The notes beneath the pieces are model-generated. The model made no database searches and was not told where the DNA came from. It saw only the letters and a program-made list of their open reading frames with translations. A program made the translations under genes and the position numbers. A stretch of DNA of 64,000 nucleotides, taken from assembly GCA_944368155.1 (NCBI GenBank), contig CALVWW010000003.1:1-64000 (forward strand), written 5' to 3'. Shown here in pieces: positions 52,646 to 59,809 of the stretch. Numbering within the stretch: position 1 is the stretch's first letter; each line of letters begins with the position of its first letter. This DNA comes from an uncultured Clostridia bacterium. Lineage in GTDB: Bacteria; Bacillota; Clostridia; Christensenellales; Borkfalkiaceae.

Positions 52646-52904
52646 AGTACTCCTCCTCTATGCGGGTATACACCTCGTCAGGCACCTCGCATGAGAATAC
52701 TTTATTGATGAGCCTTTGCTTTTTTAACTTTTTCACGCACTCGGGATTGTTGCAGATATAGGCTCCGCGCCCCGGGGCTTTTGAAGAAAAATCTATGAAT
52801 ATTTCGCCCTGCGCATTTTTTACTATACGCAGCATGTCGCGCTTTTCCTTGAGTTCGCGGCAGGCGACGCACATGCGCAGCGGTATTTTTTTAGTTTTGG
52901 GCAT
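52629..52904 (-). CDS. rnpM: RnpM (YlxR), RNase P modulator
   Basis: 91 aa. The YlxR signature is complete: PLRMCVACRELKEKRDMLRI, GRGAYICNNPECVKK. The family binds RNA and was shown in B. subtilis to modulate RNase P. Overlaps nusA by 14 bases and ylxQ by 17. Confidence 0.92.
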   Translation of the reverse strand: MPKTKKIPLRMCVACRELKEKRDMLRIVKNAQGEIFIDFSSKAPGRGAYICNNPECVKKLKKQRLINKVFSCEVPDEVYTRIEEEYFGKKE

Positions 52905-54000
52905 CTTCCTCTGCGGGCTCTGCGCCCTCCTCCGCCTCGTGGGTAATCCCCAGCTTTTCGGCCGCGCTGCGGCTCTTTACGTCTATCTTCCAGCCGGTGA
53001 GGCGCACTGCAAGGCGGGCGTTCTGGCCGTCCTTGCCTATAGCAAGCGAGAGCTTGTCGTCGGGAACGACCGCCATTGCCGTCTTTTCTCCGTCAAGCTG
53101 GGTGACCGAAAGCACCTTTGCAGGCGAGAGCGCTTTGGCAATGAATTCCAAGGGGTCCTCGCTCCAGGGGACAATATCTATCTTTTCGCCGCCAAGTTCG
53201 GCAACTACCGCGTTTACTCTTGCGCCCTTGTTGCCGACGCACGCGCCTATCGCATCGACGCGCGGGTCTTCGGAATAAATTGCCATCTTTGTGCGCGAGC
53301 CGGCCTCGCGGCTGACTTCCTTTATAATGACGGTGCCCTGCTTGATTTCGGGAACTTCCTCCTCGAACAGCTTTCTAACGAGCCCGGGCGAAGAACGGCT
53401 GACGAGCACCTGCGCGCCGTTGTAGCCGCTCTTTACCTTCTTTACGAACACCTTGATTTTATCGTTGACGTTATACACCTCGCCGGGCACCTGGTCGGAG
53501 GGAAGAAGGACGCCCTCTATCTGACCTTTGCCCAGGTCTATATAAATGTTTTTGGCGTCCTTTTTGCGCACTACGCCGACGAGAAGCTCGCCCTCTTTGT
53601 CGGCAAACTCGCTCATGGCTGCATCGCGCTCCGTCTCGTGAATCTTCTGAAGAATTACCTGCTTTGCAGTTTGCGCGGCTATGCGCGAAAAGTCCTTGGG
53701 TACAAACTTTTCGGTGAGCTTATCGCCCACTTTTACACTCTTTTTGATTGCGCGCGCATCTTCCAAAGAAATTTCCTTTTCACGGTCGGCAACCTCGTCT
53801 ACCACAGTTCTGACCGTGTAGAAATCGAGCGTACCCTTTTCGGGATTGAGTTTGATTTCAACGGCGCCCACGGTGCCGGCATACTGCTTTTTGCAAGCCG
53901 AAATGAGCGCATTTTCCAATGCCTCAAGGAAAACTTCCTTGGGGATACCCTTTTCTCTTTCCAGGTCGTCAAGCGCCAAGAAAAAATCTTTGTTAGTCAT
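52891..54000 (-). CDS. nusA: Transcription termination/antitermination factor NusA
   Basis: 369 aa. N-terminal RNA-polymerase-binding domain (to about 125), S1 domain (GELLVGVVRKKDAKNIYIDL), and KH1/KH2 (DPRVDAIGACVGNKGARVNA; LAIGKDGQNARLAVRLTGWK). Ends with a short acidic tail, without the C-terminal acidic repeats of proteobacteria, as usual in Firmicutes. Confidence 0.96.
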   Translation of the reverse strand: MTNKDFFLALDDLEREKGIPKEVFLEALENALISACKKQYAGTVGAVEIKLNPEKGTLDFYTVRTVVDEVADREKEISLEDARAIKKSVKVGDKLTEKFVPKDFSRIAAQTAKQVILQKIHETERDAAMSEFADKEGELLVGVVRKKDAKNIYIDLGKGQIEGVLLPSDQVPGEVYNVNDKIKVFVKKVKSGYNGAQVLVSRSSPGLVRKLFEEEVPEIKQGTVIIKEVSREAGSRTKMAIYSEDPRVDAIGACVGNKGARVNAVVAELGGEKIDIVPWSEDPLEFIAKALSPAKVLSVTQLDGEKTAMAVVPDDKLSLAIGKDGQNARLAVRLTGWKIDVKSRSAAEKLGITHEAEEGAEPAEEDAQN

Positions 54001-54099
54001 TTTAAAATCTCCTGTTTTGAGTTGAAAACCGCAATTTCTGCGGAGTGTTGTTCTAATTTTTGCCGATTATGATGGGGCCGCGCCACATGCGGCGGAAAA

Positions 54100-54552
54100 T
54101 CATTCAAATTTGATGGCCTTATTTATTTTAGCTATCTTTGTTCTGTTTATTTTTTCTTCCTGTCCGCCACAGAGAATGGTCACCGAATTATCGTCGAAGG
54201 AGGTGAGCACACCCTCCAGAAACTTTTTGCCCTTTAAAGGAGCATACAGTTTTACCTCCACCTCTCCGCCTAAATTGCGCTCAAAGTCGCGCACGGTTTT
54301 AAAGGGGCGGTCGAGCCCGGGGCTGGAAACGTTCAGAGTATACGCCGCGCCGAAGCTTGGGTCGAGTTCGTCGATGGGTTCCATTATGGCGTTGTGAAAT
54401 TTTTCACAGGTGTCGAGGTCGACCCCGGATTCAGTTTCGATAAACACCGTAAGGTTTTCGCCCTTGGCTTCCACGTCTACAATCTCTATACCCATGGGTG
54501 AGGCGATTGACTTTAAAAAAGTTTTAATCTCTTCTTCAGGTTTGAAGTTCAT
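54100..54552 (-). CDS. rimP: Ribosome maturation factor RimP
   Basis: 150 aa. FKPEEEIKTFLKSIASPMGI, VFIETESGVDLDTCEKFHNAI, YTLNVSSPGLDRPFKTVRDFER and the SH3-like C-domain match RimP. Needed for 30S assembly. First gene of the nusA operon, with its own promoter and a leader of about 190 nt. Confidence 0.94.
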   Translation of the reverse strand: MNFKPEEEIKTFLKSIASPMGIEIVDVEAKGENLTVFIETESGVDLDTCEKFHNAIMEPIDELDPSFGAAYTLNVSSPGLDRPFKTVRDFERNLGGEVEVKLYAPLKGKKFLEGVLTSFDDNSVTILCGGQEEKINRTKIAKINKAIKFE

Positions 54553-54690
54553 TTAATAATTTATGCTCCTAAGCAACACGCCCGTTAAAACTCCGGAGAT
54601 GCAGGCAAGAGCCCGGATACGGCCGAACTGTATGACTGCGCACGCGCGAAGTTTACAGGCGCAAAAAATTTTGCGAAACCCTTTAATACG

Positions 54691-54723
54691 ACGATTGAGT
54701 GCCCTTGCCGGGCACTCAATCGT
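54691..54723 (-). promoter_or_regulatory. Hairpin in the rimP leader
   Basis: Perfect 14-bp stem (ACGATTGAGTGCCC and its complement) with a 5-nt loop, about 20 nt into the predicted rimP transcript. Without a U-run it may still help end the upstream gene, or act as a leader element of the rimP-nusA operon. Confidence 0.55.
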
Positions 54724-54746
54724 AAATAACTATCAAGTACATACTG

Positions 54747-54775
54747 ATTATACCACGGCTGTAAAAATTTTGCAA
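54747..54775 (-). promoter_or_regulatory. Promoter of the rimP-nusA-infB operon
   Basis: TTGCAA, 17-bp spacer, TATAAT; expected +1 near 54740. Confidence 0.8.
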
Positions 54776-54787
54776 CTTATATGAGCG

Positions 54788-56320
54788 TCATGGCAGAGAT
54801 TTTTTAATTTTTATGAGTTCAATAAATATTTTTGCCGTGGCAAGCGCGTCATCTTCCGCCCTGTGGTGGTTGAAAGTTATGCCGAAATGATTTGCAACGG
54901 TATTCAGCTTGTTGTTTGCAAGGCGAAGCAGCTTCTGCGACAAGACAAGCGTATCCACAACTTTGTAGTCGATTAAAAAACCCAGCTCGGCACAATAGAA
55001 CTTGATGAACTTATAGTCGAAGTTGATGGCGTTGTGCCCGACAAGCACAGAGCCGTCGCAAAATTTTACAAAGTCGGGCAACACGTCTTTATAACTGGGA
55101 GCGGACCTGACCATTTCTTCGGTAATTCCCGTGAGCTTGGTTATTTCGGGGTCGAGCGCAGCAGTGCGCTCGGGATTGACGAAGGTGGAAAATTTTTCCT
55201 TTATTTCGCCGTCTATGACTTTGTAGGCGCCTATCTCAATTATGCCGTCTATCTCGCCTGCAACAGGCACGGCGGTGAGGCCCGTCGTCTCCAGGTCGAA
55301 AACAACAAAAGAAGTGTTTTTAAAACATTCGGGCAGACTGGTATCGGTGAAGAAGTCAGTCTGTGTATAGTCGACAAAGGGTTGCGGCTTTACCGTATGA
55401 TAGCCGTTGGGTACGGGGCGAGATAAGCGCCGCTCGGGTACGAAACCCTCGGGCGCGGAGCCGTAATTTATAGCCGTCGATGTATAACGCAGATTACCGC
55501 CGCGCGCTTCGCTGCGGCAGTTTACGACAATGCTGTCCCCCTCTTTTATCTGTCTGATTTTATCTACTGTCTTTTTGCGGGGAAAGCATGTAAACGTGAG
55601 AGAGCCCGTGGCGTCGGCTACGGTAAAATTCAAATATTGCTTTTCTTCCCCCGTCGCCTTTACATATGAGCGCTCTGATATGGCGGTGACAGCGCCGCAG
55701 ATAACGGCTTTTTCGCTCACAAAATTAAAGTCGGAGATATAAAGCGCGCGCACGGGAGCTTCTGCGCTCTCAATAGGAGTAAAATTCTCCACGAGGAAAG
55801 TGCGCGCGGGAGCTTCGAACTTCTCTTCTTCAGCCTCCCTTTCGATGACGATATCATCGGCAGAGAGGGGGACTTTGGCGACAAAGCCGCGGAAGTTGCC
55901 GCAATAAGACTTTTTAAGCTCATCCTCTATCGAACGCACCGTCGCCTCCCCTCTCGCCCTGTCGCCGAGAATGGCGACTGAAAAAATAAATCCCTCCTCG
56001 TCGCGCTCGACGTGCACGTCCTTTTCGCCGACTATTGAAGCGAGTGCGGGATGGCGTTCGGATATAAGCGAAAGTATTTTGCGGCGCACCATGGCGCAGT
56101 CGGGAGTAAGTTTTGTTATGTTCAGTTCCAAAGAGAATTCCTGCGGCACGAACCTGCGCACGGCGGCGTAGGCAATATTATAGTCATCCTCGGTGTATGT
56201 GAGGTCGGTTATCAGCCGCACCGTTACGGCCGAGGTAGCCCGTTCGAGCTCTACCGAACCCATTATTGCATTTTTGAGTCCGCACGCCTCGCGGACTTCG
56301 CGCAGTATATCGTCAGTCAT
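54788..56320 (-). CDS. PolC-like protein with N-domain, OB fold and exonuclease only
   Basis: 510 aa at the canonical polC place (ispG upstream, rimP downstream). Residues 1-160 resemble the PolC N-terminal domain, 205-290 the OB fold (ICGAVTAISERSYVKATGEE, LTFTCFPRKK), and 338-505 a DEDDh exonuclease with intact motifs FDLETTGL, GHNAINFDYKFI and HRAEDDALATA. PolC is normally about 1,430 aa with a PHP domain around the exonuclease and a large polymerase module. None of that follows: the frame stops and the rimP promoter begins. The join after the OB fold is clean. Probably a functional 3'-5' exonuclease. Confidence 0.8.
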   Translation of the reverse strand: MTDDILREVREACGLKNAIMGSVELERATSAVTVRLITDLTYTEDDYNIAYAAVRRFVPQEFSLELNITKLTPDCAMVRRKILSLISERHPALASIVGEKDVHVERDEEGFIFSVAILGDRARGEATVRSIEDELKKSYCGNFRGFVAKVPLSADDIVIEREAEEEKFEAPARTFLVENFTPIESAEAPVRALYISDFNFVSEKAVICGAVTAISERSYVKATGEEKQYLNFTVADATGSLTFTCFPRKKTVDKIRQIKEGDSIVVNCRSEARGGNLRYTSTAINYGSAPEGFVPERRLSRPVPNGYHTVKPQPFVDYTQTDFFTDTSLPECFKNTSFVVFDLETTGLTAVPVAGEIDGIIEIGAYKVIDGEIKEKFSTFVNPERTAALDPEITKLTGITEEMVRSAPSYKDVLPDFVKFCDGSVLVGHNAINFDYKFIKFYCAELGFLIDYKVVDTLVLSQKLLRLANNKLNTVANHFGITFNHHRAEDDALATAKIFIELIKIKKSLP

Positions 56321-57356
56321 CGATGATTTCCCTGATTTCCTTTAAAAATTCCGCCGCGGCGTTTTCTGCCGGTACGCGGCGGAAAAGTTTTCCCTTTTTA
56401 AAAATTATGCAGTAGTCCTTTGAGCCCGCTATGCCTATATCTGCCTCCGACGCCTCTCCGGGGCCGTTTACAACACAGCCCATTACTGCGATTTTAAGCG
56501 GTTTTTTGCAGCCCTTAACCAACTCTTCCACCTCTTCGGCGAGCGAGGCGGACTCCCACATGCACCTGCCGCAGGTGGGACATGAGATGACCTCGGCAAA
56601 ATTTTTATCGAGGCCGGCGGCGCGCAGAATGCTCTTTGCCGCGTAAATTTCCCGCACCGGGTCGCCCGTTATGGATACGCGGAGAGTGTCGCCTATGCCT
56701 TCCAGCAGAAGGGCTCCGAGCGCGACGGAAGATTTGACGAGCGCGCTCTCATAGGTACCCGCCTCGGTCACGCCTATATGAAGAGGATAGTCTGCCCTTG
56801 AAGCCAGCAGTTTATACGCATGGAACGTGAGGGGAACGGACGAGGCCTTTACCGATATGACGATGTCGTTCACGCCGTGCCGCTCGAGCAGGCGAACGCT
56901 GTGAAGAGCGCTCTCTACGAGGGAAATTTCGCTCACGCCGTACTTTTTGAGATATTCCCTTTCAATGCTGCCGGTGTTGGAACCGACGCGCACGGGTATT
57001 TTATGCGCCTTTATACAGTCGGCGACGAGTTTTATATTATCTTCTCCGCCGATATTGCCGGGGTTTATGCGCACTTTATCGCAACCCGCCTCGATTGCCG
57101 CAACGGCAAGCTTGGCTGAAAAGTGTATATCGGCGACTATAGGCATTTTCGTGCGACTTTTTAAGTTTTTTATGGCGGCGGCGTCCTCCTCGTCGAGCAC
57201 GGACACGCGGATTATTTCGCAGCCCGCATCCTCGAGCGCGGACATCTGTGCGGCGACCTCGTCGGTGCGGGAGGTTTTTACCGTACACATGGACTGAATT
57301 TTAACGCTCTCACCGCCGCCGATGAAAAGACTGCCTACCTTCACTTTTTTTGACAT
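56313..57356 (-). CDS. ispG: 4-hydroxy-3-methylbut-2-enyl diphosphate synthase
   Basis: 347 aa. Penultimate step of the MEP isoprenoid pathway. GGGESVKIQSMCT, PIVADIHFSAKLA, RINPGNIG, the [4Fe-4S] cysteines in ISCPTCGRC and MGCVVNGPGEASEADIGIAG. Overlaps the polC-like gene by 8 bases, so both are co-transcribed. Confidence 0.96.
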   Translation of the reverse strand: MSKKVKVGSLFIGGGESVKIQSMCTVKTSRTDEVAAQMSALEDAGCEIIRVSVLDEEDAAAIKNLKSRTKMPIVADIHFSAKLAVAAIEAGCDKVRINPGNIGGEDNIKLVADCIKAHKIPVRVGSNTGSIEREYLKKYGVSEISLVESALHSVRLLERHGVNDIVISVKASSVPLTFHAYKLLASRADYPLHIGVTEAGTYESALVKSSVALGALLLEGIGDTLRVSITGDPVREIYAAKSILRAAGLDKNFAEVISCPTCGRCMWESASLAEEVEELVKGCKKPLKIAVMGCVVNGPGEASEADIGIAGSKDYCIIFKKGKLFRRVPAENAAAEFLKEIREIIDD

Positions 57357-57371
57357 AACATACCATTCAAA

Positions 57372-57397
57372 CGCCGCCGCGGCGCGCCGCGGCGGCG
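57372..57397 (-). terminator. Palindromic hairpin between nrdR and ispG
   Basis: A perfect 26-bp GC palindrome (CGCCGCCGCGGCG and its complement), followed by A/T. It could end nrdR or separate the units. Confidence 0.5.
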
Positions 57398-57443
57398 AAA
57401 ATATATTGCGCTGAATTTTATATAACTGTTCTATATGAAAGGG

Positions 57444-57914
57444 TTACTTATCGCCGTTCTTTTTGCTCTCCATGAGCGACTGAAGCTCTGCCATGAAGCT
57501 TGAAATATCGTTGAACGAGCGGTATACGCAGGCATATCGTACATATGCAACTTCGTCTATCTTTTTCAGTTCGCGCATGACCATCTCGCCTATCGTCTTG
57601 GATGAAACCTCCTGCTCCATGGAGTTATAGACCTGCTTGGAAACATTTTCGACAAGCTCGTCTATCTTTGCCATGGGGACGGGCCGCTTTTCACAGGCCT
57701 TTATTACGCCGTTTTTAATCTTCTGCGCGTCGAAAGCCTGACGGTTGCCGCTGGCCTTTATTACCAGTACGGGGGTATCTTCTATCGTCTCATATGTGGT
57801 GAAACGGCGGCCGCAGCCTATGCACTCCCTTCTTCTTCTTATAGTTCTGCCCTCGTCGGCAGAACGGCTGTCGATAACCTTGCTGTCTTCGCAACCGCAG
57901 TACATACATTTCAT
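57444..57914 (-). CDS. nrdR: Transcriptional repressor NrdR
   Basis: 156 aa. Zinc ribbon CMYCGCEDSKVIDSR ... CIGCGRRFTTYE (residues 3-38) and an ATP-cone domain (VLVIKASGNRQAFDAQKI). Represses ribonucleotide reductase genes in response to dATP/ATP. No nrd gene is in the window; thyA and folA are the other dNTP genes here. Confidence 0.96.
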   Translation of the reverse strand: MKCMYCGCEDSKVIDSRSADEGRTIRRRRECIGCGRRFTTYETIEDTPVLVIKASGNRQAFDAQKIKNGVIKACEKRPVPMAKIDELVENVSKQVYNSMEQEVSSKTIGEMVMRELKKIDEVAYVRYACVYRSFNDISSFMAELQSLMESKKNGDK

Positions 57915-58025
57915 TTCATCTCACCTCTTATGCATACAGGCGGCGCGCCGCACCGCAATTTTTATTATTGTACCACAAAATATTGTGCATGTAAAGTGTG
58001 CAACGCACAAAATTTAATTATCCGT

Positions 58026-58069
58026 AAAAACGGCCGGGGCGGCGCAGATGCGCCGCCCCGGCCGTTTTT
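58026..58069. terminator. Strong terminator
   Basis: About 21-bp perfect stem (starts AAAAACGGCCGGGGCGGCGC) with a 2-nt loop and TTTTTT; closes the three-gene XRE module on the minus strand. Confidence 0.92.
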
Positions 58070-58086
58070 TATAAAGTTGCCGCCTC

Positions 58087-58344
58087 TTATAGTGTTATGG
58101 TGACTTCGTCGCCGTCCTTTTCTTTTACCTCAACTATTACAAGGTGGCCCCATACCTTTCTGGCCTCCCTTATTCCCTTGGCAAGTTTTTTTAGTTCCCT
58201 CTTATATTCCTCGGCCTGCTCTTCAGTTATCTCAATGCCGGCCTCGCTTTTGGGAACGCCTCCCTTGGACAGCACTTTAATGGCGAGAGAAAGGGGCGCC
58301 GGAATTGTAAACTCCTTCCCATCCGACTTTACATGAATTTTCAT
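58087..58344 (-). CDS. Free-standing relative of the XRE protein's C-terminal domain
   Basis: 85 aa. Begins KIHVKSDGKEFTIPAPLSLA and ends VEVKEKDGDEVTITL. The neighbouring XRE regulator's tail has the same plan: VKVVSSDGDVVKLNLPLQIA ... ASSDGDVVEIYVE. A similar pattern occurs in SHOCT-like clostridial proteins (from memory). The middle is a charged helix. ATGA overlap with the XRE gene indicates coupled translation; the pair may form mixed dimers. Confidence 0.7.
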   Translation of the reverse strand: MKIHVKSDGKEFTIPAPLSLAIKVLSKGGVPKSEAGIEITEEQAEEYKRELKKLAKGIREARKVWGHLVIVEVKEKDGDEVTITL

Positions 58345-58817
58345 TCCACATAAATCTCCACAACGTCGCCGTCTGACGACGCTATATCCACGAGCTTGCC
58401 GACCGCGCCCATCTTTACCATACTTACTATCTGTTCAAAGTCAATATTTTTAAGAACGTCGCCGCCGACGTTTATATTTGAGCTCTTTAAAAAGACTTCC
58501 GCTATCTGGAGAGGAAGATTGAGCTTAACCACATCGCCGTCGGAAGAAACTACCTTTACTCGTAAAATTGTTTTGCTTAAATCTACAAGTTCTTCAGGTA
58601 CTGCTTTAGGCATTTCCTTCTGCACGCCGAGAAGTTCGTCGCACGAAACGTTGAAAAGACCGGAAAGCACGGGGAACAGAGATATATCGGGGGCGGAAAT
58701 ATCGTTCTCCCACTTTGAAACTGCCTGAGGAGTCACCGAACATTTTTCTGCAAGCTCCTCCTGGGTGAGATTTGCCTTTTTACGGTAATATGCAATGCGC
58801 TGACCAATCGTTGTCAT
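58341..58817 (-). CDS. XRE regulator with C-terminal sensing domain
   Basis: 158 aa. HTH_XRE at residues 5-60 (IAYYRKKANLTQEELAEKCS, VTPQAVSKWENDISAPDI), then a domain bounded by two SSDGDVV strands (about 90-96 and 148-154) with LPLQIAEVFLKS and FEQIVSMVKMGAVG between. GGAGG lies 9 bases upstream, inside the preceding small gene. Overlaps both neighbours by ATGA junctions. Confidence 0.88.
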   Translation of the reverse strand: MTTIGQRIAYYRKKANLTQEELAEKCSVTPQAVSKWENDISAPDISLFPVLSGLFNVSCDELLGVQKEMPKAVPEELVDLSKTILRVKVVSSDGDVVKLNLPLQIAEVFLKSSNINVGGDVLKNIDFEQIVSMVKMGAVGKLVDIASSDGDVVEIYVE

Positions 58818-58990
58818 ATTATATTTCCTCCTTTTTTAATAACTGTAGATGCGTATGTGCGTAACCTTGCTTCTTCAAGCATCCTTTCGTATTGTCTGCT
58901 CTGATATTCCGAAAGGGCGCGTTCGGCAGGTATGCCGCCGTCGGCGCTCCGTTCCGCACCCTGCTCGGCAGGGAAGTTTTTGCGTTTCAT
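58814..58990 (-). CDS. Small charged protein leading the XRE module (58 aa)
   Basis: ATG 58990 has a near-perfect AAGGAGG 8 bases upstream. The product starts MKRKNFPAEQ, contains ALSEYQSRQYERMLEEARLR (a likely amphipathic helix) and ends IKKGGNII. Its TGA overlaps the XRE ATG. No homologue known to me. Strong ribosome site and ATGA coupling make it a real gene despite its size. Confidence 0.75.
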   Translation of the reverse strand: MKRKNFPAEQGAERSADGGIPAERALSEYQSRQYERMLEEARLRTYASTVIKKGGNII

Positions 58991-59056
58991 ATGTTTGCCT
59001 CCTTGGCCTGTTTCTTTTTACATCGGCAAGCACGACGTCTTTTGCATTGCTTCTGT

Positions 59057-59340
59057 AAGCCGAGTAATAATAGCTTTAACCAGCCCCCAAAAGCGGCTTT
59101 TGTGCGCCTTGTCGCTCATCGTCGTTGCAATACCGCAAAGAGTATTGCTGCCTCCTCTTCGCGCCAATTCATCGCAAAATACGCTATTTGGGGGTGCGAA
59201 ACAATTTAAAACCGGACATATTGCGGCAGATGCAAGGCAAAGCCCGCAGAGCGTGCCAAGCAGCACGTTCAAGGGCTTTAACACAGCAGATGTTGTGATA
59301 TGCCCGCTTTAAATCAGGTTCAAGCTATTAGCACTCGGCT
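59057..59340 (-). ncRNA. Large structured RNA with paired ends
   Basis: Helices (plus coordinates): 59333-59340 with 59058-59065 (8 bp), 59322-59330 with 59068-59076 (9 bp), 59317-59320 with 59078-59081 (4 bp); 59298-59304 with 59214-59221; 59273-59279 with 59239-59245; hairpin 59252-59256/59263-59267; 59072+100 to 59084+100 (59172-59184) with 59084-59095 (12 bp, one bulge); hairpin 59127-59133/59142-59148. It has its own promoter. No protein frame fits. The raiA motif is the first known family to test, because it is a large clostridial RNA; I cannot confirm identity. Confidence 0.65.
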
Positions 59341-59348
59341 CTATTTAA

Positions 59349-59377
59349 AATATAAACCTTAAGGAGGTAAAAAACAA
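59349..59377 (-). promoter_or_regulatory. Promoter of the structured RNA
   Basis: TTGTTT, 17-bp spacer, TATATT on the minus strand; expected +1 near 59342, exactly at the 5' end of the outer helix. Confidence 0.7.
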
Positions 59378-59410
59378 CACACCATCGGTTGAATATGGCC
59401 AAAAATACCA

Positions 59411-59443
59411 AACCGCAGGTTGAATTTGGGTCAACCTGCGGTT
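59411..59443. repeat. Hairpin upstream of the RNA promoter
   Basis: AACCGCAGGTTGA/TCAACCTGCGGTT perfect 13-bp stem with a 7-nt loop. The stretch 59444-59660 holds further small hairpins (GAGGGGC/GCCCCTC, GGCGGG/CCCGCC) but no gene. Confidence 0.5.
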
Positions 59444-59674
59444 GAGAATACTATTTCACGAATTTTTCGTGCGGGCGGCGCGCGGAAAATTCCGTGACTT
59501 TGAGGGGCCTGCCCCTCTGTCGGCGGTAATTAAGCGCCCTCGTTTATATAATCGCCGACATTCACCCCGCTGAGGCGCAGGTATGCGCAAATCGGGGCCT
59601 GCTGCGGCGGGAAACCCGCCTTGCGACATAAGCTATTTTAAAATAAAATTTTGCCTTATTACTCGCTCAGATAA

Positions 59675-59791
59675 CCCTCGGAGATGCGAGCAGTACGAGG
59701 CGTGTGCGGAAGCCGTGAGGGAGTTTACAAAGACGTAAATGACCGAACGGAACCGTAAACACAACAAAGTAATGCGAAGCATATGCGAGGG
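59675..59791 (+). repeat. Diverged single copy of the structured element
   Basis: Shares GAGGGAGTTTAC and GTAAATGACCGA with the 49.3-kb tandem copies, but the flanking stems have other bases and still pair: CCCTCG/CGAGGG, ATGC/GCAT, GCAGTAC with GTAATGC (one G.A), GTGTGCGG with CCGTAAACAC, CCGT/ACGG. Same strand orientation. Ends 19 bp from the purL stop. Confidence 0.75.
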
Positions 59792-59809
59792 AAAGCGGCG
59801 CAAGTAGAA

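Noticed and set aside
52795..54072. 425-aa plus-strand ORF
   Set aside because: Exact antisense of nusA and rnpM; long only because of GC-skewed codon use.
59018..59284. 88-aa minus-strand ORF with a hydrophobic start
   Set aside because: GTG start without a ribosome site, and it lies wholly inside the folded RNA region; the pairing pattern explains the sequence better.
59057..59340. tmRNA, RNase P RNA or 6S RNA
   Set aside because: No tRNA-like end or CCA, none of the RNase P core motifs, and a multibranched plan unlike the single long bulged hairpin of 6S RNA.
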